Shown piece after piece: positions 61,695 to 64,000 of a stretch of 64,000 nt of DNA. The position numbers and the translations under genes are program-made. The stretch is from Clostridium estertheticum (GTDB lineage Bacteria > Bacillota > Clostridia > Clostridiales > Clostridiaceae), in assembly GCF_011065935.2 (NCBI RefSeq), contig NZ_JAAMNH020000001.1:889001-953000 (forward strand), read 5' to 3'. The notes beneath the pieces were generated by a model. It saw nothing but the letters and a program-made list of their open reading frames with translations. It was not told the DNA's origin and ran no database searches. The first letter of the stretch is position 1. The number at the start of each line of letters is the position of its first letter.

Positions 61695-62576
61695 ATGAAA
61701 AATATAACAAGTATTAACAAGCTATCAAGGGATGAAATAATAGATTTAATAGATTTTACTGATGAACTAAAGATAAAAAATAAAAATGGTATAGAGTATA
61801 AACCGTTATCAGGAAAAACAATTATAACTTCATTTCCTCCAACAAGCTTAATTACAAAATTGTCCTTTGAAACAGGTATATTTCAATTAGGCGCACAGGC
61901 AATTAATTTTCCTCTGAATTTTGAGGGTAAATATTTGCTAGAGGATATAGTGGGATACCTTAACTGCTGGATAGATTGTTTAGTAATTAGACATCCAGAG
62001 CAGAAAGTAATTGAAAGGATAACAGAATTAGCAGAATTCCCAGTGATAAATGCTATGTCTAAAAAATTTCACCCCTGCGAGATATTAGGAGATTTGCACA
62101 GGATAAGAGAGCTAAGAAAGGATTTATCAAGCTTGAAATTTGTTTTCATTGGTGAGGGAGCTAATATTTCAAATACCTGGTTTGAAGTAGCAGGTAGATT
62201 AGATTTAAATATTACTCAAATATGCCCAGTTGGTTACGAAGTAAGTAGGGATATTTTTGATTTTGCAGCTGAAAATTCTAAGGGAACAGTGGAAGTAACT
62301 AATGACATTGAAATGGGAATAAAAAATGCAGACATTATTCTTACGGATGGTTGGCCTTCTGGAGAAGAGGTTCAGGAAAAATTTATGCCTTACCAAATAA
62401 ATTTAGAGGTACTAAAGCTAGCTAATAAAAATTGTATAGTAAACCCTTGCCCTCCATTTACTAGAGGTAATGAGGTAACAGAGGAGGTTATTAATTCAGA
62501 GCATTTTATTGGGTATAAAATAAAGGAAAATTTGTTTCATATGCAGAAGGCTATATTGGTAAAAACAATGAGATAG
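61695..62576 (+). CDS. Divergent aspartate/ornithine carbamoyltransferase family protein
   Basis: The 293-residue protein keeps the family fold: FHPCEILGDL (125-134), GEGANISNTW (153-162), TDGWPSGEE (217-225), PYQIN and FTRGNEVTEEV with LFHMQKA at the end. The carbamoyl-phosphate loop, normally STRTR, reads S51-L-I-T-K55, so the key Arg is lost and the second is Lys. The HCLP motif is NPCPP (Cys252 kept). It probably uses an altered substrate or is not a classical carbamoyltransferase. No arginine or pyrimidine genes are nearby. Confidence 0.82.
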   Translation: MKNITSINKLSRDEIIDLIDFTDELKIKNKNGIEYKPLSGKTIITSFPPTSLITKLSFETGIFQLGAQAINFPLNFEGKYLLEDIVGYLNCWIDCLVIRHPEQKVIERITELAEFPVINAMSKKFHPCEILGDLHRIRELRKDLSSLKFVFIGEGANISNTWFEVAGRLDLNITQICPVGYEVSRDIFDFAAENSKGTVEVTNDIEMGIKNADIILTDGWPSGEEVQEKFMPYQINLEVLKLANKNCIVNPCPPFTRGNEVTEEVINSEHFIGYKIKENLFHMQKAILVKTMR

Positions 62577-62686
62577 AATATTGAACAAGATATAATAAAC
62601 ATTGTGCAGCTTCGAAGATGATGAACAGTTGCGCAGGTGATGATTTAAGGGGTAATAAAAAATTAATAAATAGGGTGGGGAGCTTT

Positions 62687-63424
62687 ATGGAAAAAATAAA
62701 CTATAATGAAACATGTAAAATTTACGACTTAGTTAGAGAAGAAGATATGGTTACAATTAGAAGGATCATAGAGGAAGGGAAAATAAATTGTAATTCAACA
62801 GTTCTAGAAATAGGTTGTGGCACGGGCAATTATGCGGTTACCATCTCTAAGTGTACAGAAGCGCAGGTATATGGAATGGATCAATCTGAAGGTATGCTTG
62901 AGAAGGCAGAAGCAAAGGGTTCTAAGATTAATTTTATTAAAGGAGATGCAGGTACCTTAGAGGGTTTTGAAGATAATTATTTTGACGTCATTTATATGGT
63001 GGATGTTTTACATCATATTAAAGACATAAATACCATGCTTAAGAATATATATAGGATATTAAAAAAAGAGGGAAAAATTTTTATTTTTACGGATAGCTAT
63101 GAAAACATAAAAAACAGACTTACTACAAAGTATTTTCCAGAGACCTTAGAGGTGGAGCTTGAAAGGTATCAATCCACAGAAGAGATATTTGAAGCTATGA
63201 AGGATAACGGATTTCATAGCATTAAGGCGGATAATCTTGATATAGGCTATGAAGAAGAAGCTGGTGAAAAATTAATTAAAATTGCAGAAACGCAGGGGTA
63301 TTCAATGTTTAACCTGATATCGCAGGAAGCTATTAATAGAGGAATAGAGAGGCTAAATGAAGATTTAAAGAAGGCGAATATCAGCTACCAAGCAAAAGCA
63401 TCATATATTTCTGCAAATAAGTAA
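62687..63424 (+). CDS. SAM-dependent class I methyltransferase
   Basis: The ATG at 62687 has GGTGGGGAG in front; an ATG 69 bases upstream has none. The ~245-residue enzyme has motif I VLEIGCGTGNY, the acidic YGMDQS loop, and FDVIYMVDVLHHI, as in ubiE-type methyltransferases. The C-terminal lid probably sets specificity, which is unknown. It is the last gene before a terminator and belongs to the operon starting at 59981 if the 110-base gap is transcribed through. Confidence 0.87.
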   Translation: MEKINYNETCKIYDLVREEDMVTIRRIIEEGKINCNSTVLEIGCGTGNYAVTISKCTEAQVYGMDQSEGMLEKAEAKGSKINFIKGDAGTLEGFEDNYFDVIYMVDVLHHIKDINTMLKNIYRILKKEGKIFIFTDSYENIKNRLTTKYFPETLEVELERYQSTEEIFEAMKDNGFHSIKADNLDIGYEEEAGEKLIKIAETQGYSMFNLISQEAINRGIERLNEDLKKANISYQAKASYISANK

Positions 63425-63441
63425 TCATTTTAAAAGCAAAT

Positions 63442-63476
63442 AAGGAGCTAACTTTACAGTCAGCTCCTTGTTTTTA
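63442..63476 (+). terminator. Rho-independent terminator
   Basis: AAGGAGCT pairs with AGCTCCTT, followed by GTTTTT. It ends the carbamoyltransferase/methyltransferase operon. Confidence 0.8.
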
Positions 63477-63633
63477 TTATTTTGTAGATTGATCTATAAA
63501 GGATTCCCGTCGAAGAGTGAATATACAGGGAAAACGGGAGGACATGCACTTTGAACTTTGTTTTGACGGCAGTATTCCGAATCCCCACAAGCAATTTCTA
63601 AAGCCCTTTTACCAGTACTTTTCTTTGCTTAAC

Positions 63634-63651
63634 ATGCCACTTGGGTGGCAC
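63634..63651. repeat. Small GCCAC/GTGGC hairpin, copy 2
   Basis: ATGCCACTTGGGTGGCAC has the same outer arms as the hairpin at 1718-1742 but lacks its seven-base inner insert. It lies just after the 3' end of the leftward permease gene. Confidence 0.6.
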
Positions 63652-63653
63652 CA

Positions 63654-64000
63654 CTAATATCTCCCCTCAAGCACCTCAATGGTATTCATGTTACGTAAAA
63701 ATCTAATTACAGGGATAGAAGAAAAAAGAGATACAAAAACAGGCACTAGTAAACTAATTAATATATACCAAGGATTTAGAATGCCAACAGGAAACCCTTT
63801 AGGAGTACAGTAGATAGCATTAAATATGTATCCACCCAATATACCAAGTACAATGCCAAGTAAAGATCCAAGGAAAATTATTATTGTAAATTCTTTTATT
63901 AATTTAAAGGCTATTGTTATTTTATTGTATCCCAATGTATCTAATATAGATAATTCCTCTAACCTATCATATAAGTGCATATAATTAATATTGCTAATTG
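63654..64000 (-). CDS. FtsX-type ABC transporter permease (5' end outside window)
   Basis: Only the C-terminal ~115 residues are present and the frame continues upstream without a stop at the window edge. The motif MHLYDRLEELSILDTLGYNK, followed by three membrane helices and a final NTIEVLEGRY, is the C-terminal signature of MacB/FtsX-like permeases. These work with a LolD-type ATPase in export or envelope signalling; that gene is not in view. Confidence 0.85.
   Translation of the reverse strand, partial: ISNINYMHLYDRLEELSILDTLGYNKITIAFKLIKEFTIIIFLGSLLGIVLGILGGYIFNAIYCTPKGFPVGILNPWYILISLLVPVFVSLFSSIPVIRFLRNMNTIEVLEGRY

Overview
The window is AT-rich, low-GC Firmicutes DNA and most resembles a Clostridium sensu stricto chromosome. 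The signs are strong AGGAGG-type ribosome sites, frequent TTG/GTG starts, a lysine riboswitch ahead of an amino-acid ABC transporter, ECF and Opp transporters, a DUF1659/DUF2922 cassette, and decayed IS605, IS1595, IS91 and IS1202-type elements. I recognised no tRNA, rRNA or CRISPR array. Products are named from motif and family recognition by eye; no database search was run.

Layout. 1-7 kb: the end of a methyltransferase, a decayed copy of a gene found intact at 38.4 kb, a ferritin-like protein, a phage-like control module (XRE repressor plus ImmA peptidase) divergent from a split DnaD-like replication gene, a sigma-70 family factor and two small DUF proteins, then two accessory genes (AraC-VOC fusion, GNAT) bounded by short repeats. 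7-10 kb: a SecA paralogue with a C-terminal membrane segment, then IS91 debris. 10-18.5 kb: a peptide/murein-fragment locus (Crp-type HTH, serine hydrolase, VanX-like dipeptidase, complete Opp system, stub of an LD-carboxypeptidase). 18.5-23.2 kb: Crp/Fnr regulator, nucleoside phosphorylase and a complete ECF transporter, which together suggest nucleoside salvage.

23.6-31.2 kb is a scrapyard of IS1595, TnpB/IS605 and other transposase remnants around small regulators and a SEC-C methionine aminopeptidase. It ends in an apparently intact IS1202-type element flanked by a perfect 27-bp direct repeat, which sits directly against the -35 box of the next operon. 31.3-35.1 kb: a two-permease ABC-2 exporter with an unusual ArsR-type regulator. 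35-40.7 kb: small membrane proteins, a lipoprotein serpin, an MBL hydrolase, and a gene broken by one in-frame TGA. 41-43.8 kb: O-antigen-ligase-like protein and a glycosyltransferase. 43.9-46.7 kb: lysine riboswitch plus a probable lysine ABC importer.

47-50 kb: two small proteins of an uncharacterised clostridial type, a decayed carboxypeptidase tail and a secreted NlpC/P60 hydrolase. 50.4-54 kb: a two-component system next to a histidine-rich protein, and a divergent MBL hydrolase. 54.4-57.5 kb: an OYE-type flavin oxidoreductase, a second TnpB-type omegaRNA relic without its nuclease gene, a YczE-type membrane protein and an orphan. 57.6-59.7 kb: a PadR/MFS efflux operon whose promoter carries two near-identical operators. 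60-63.4 kb: an operon of ArsR-type regulator, GNAT, a carbamoyltransferase homologue lacking the usual carbamoyl-phosphate arginines, and a methyltransferase. This is the best candidate here for an undescribed pathway. The window ends in an FtsX-type permease.
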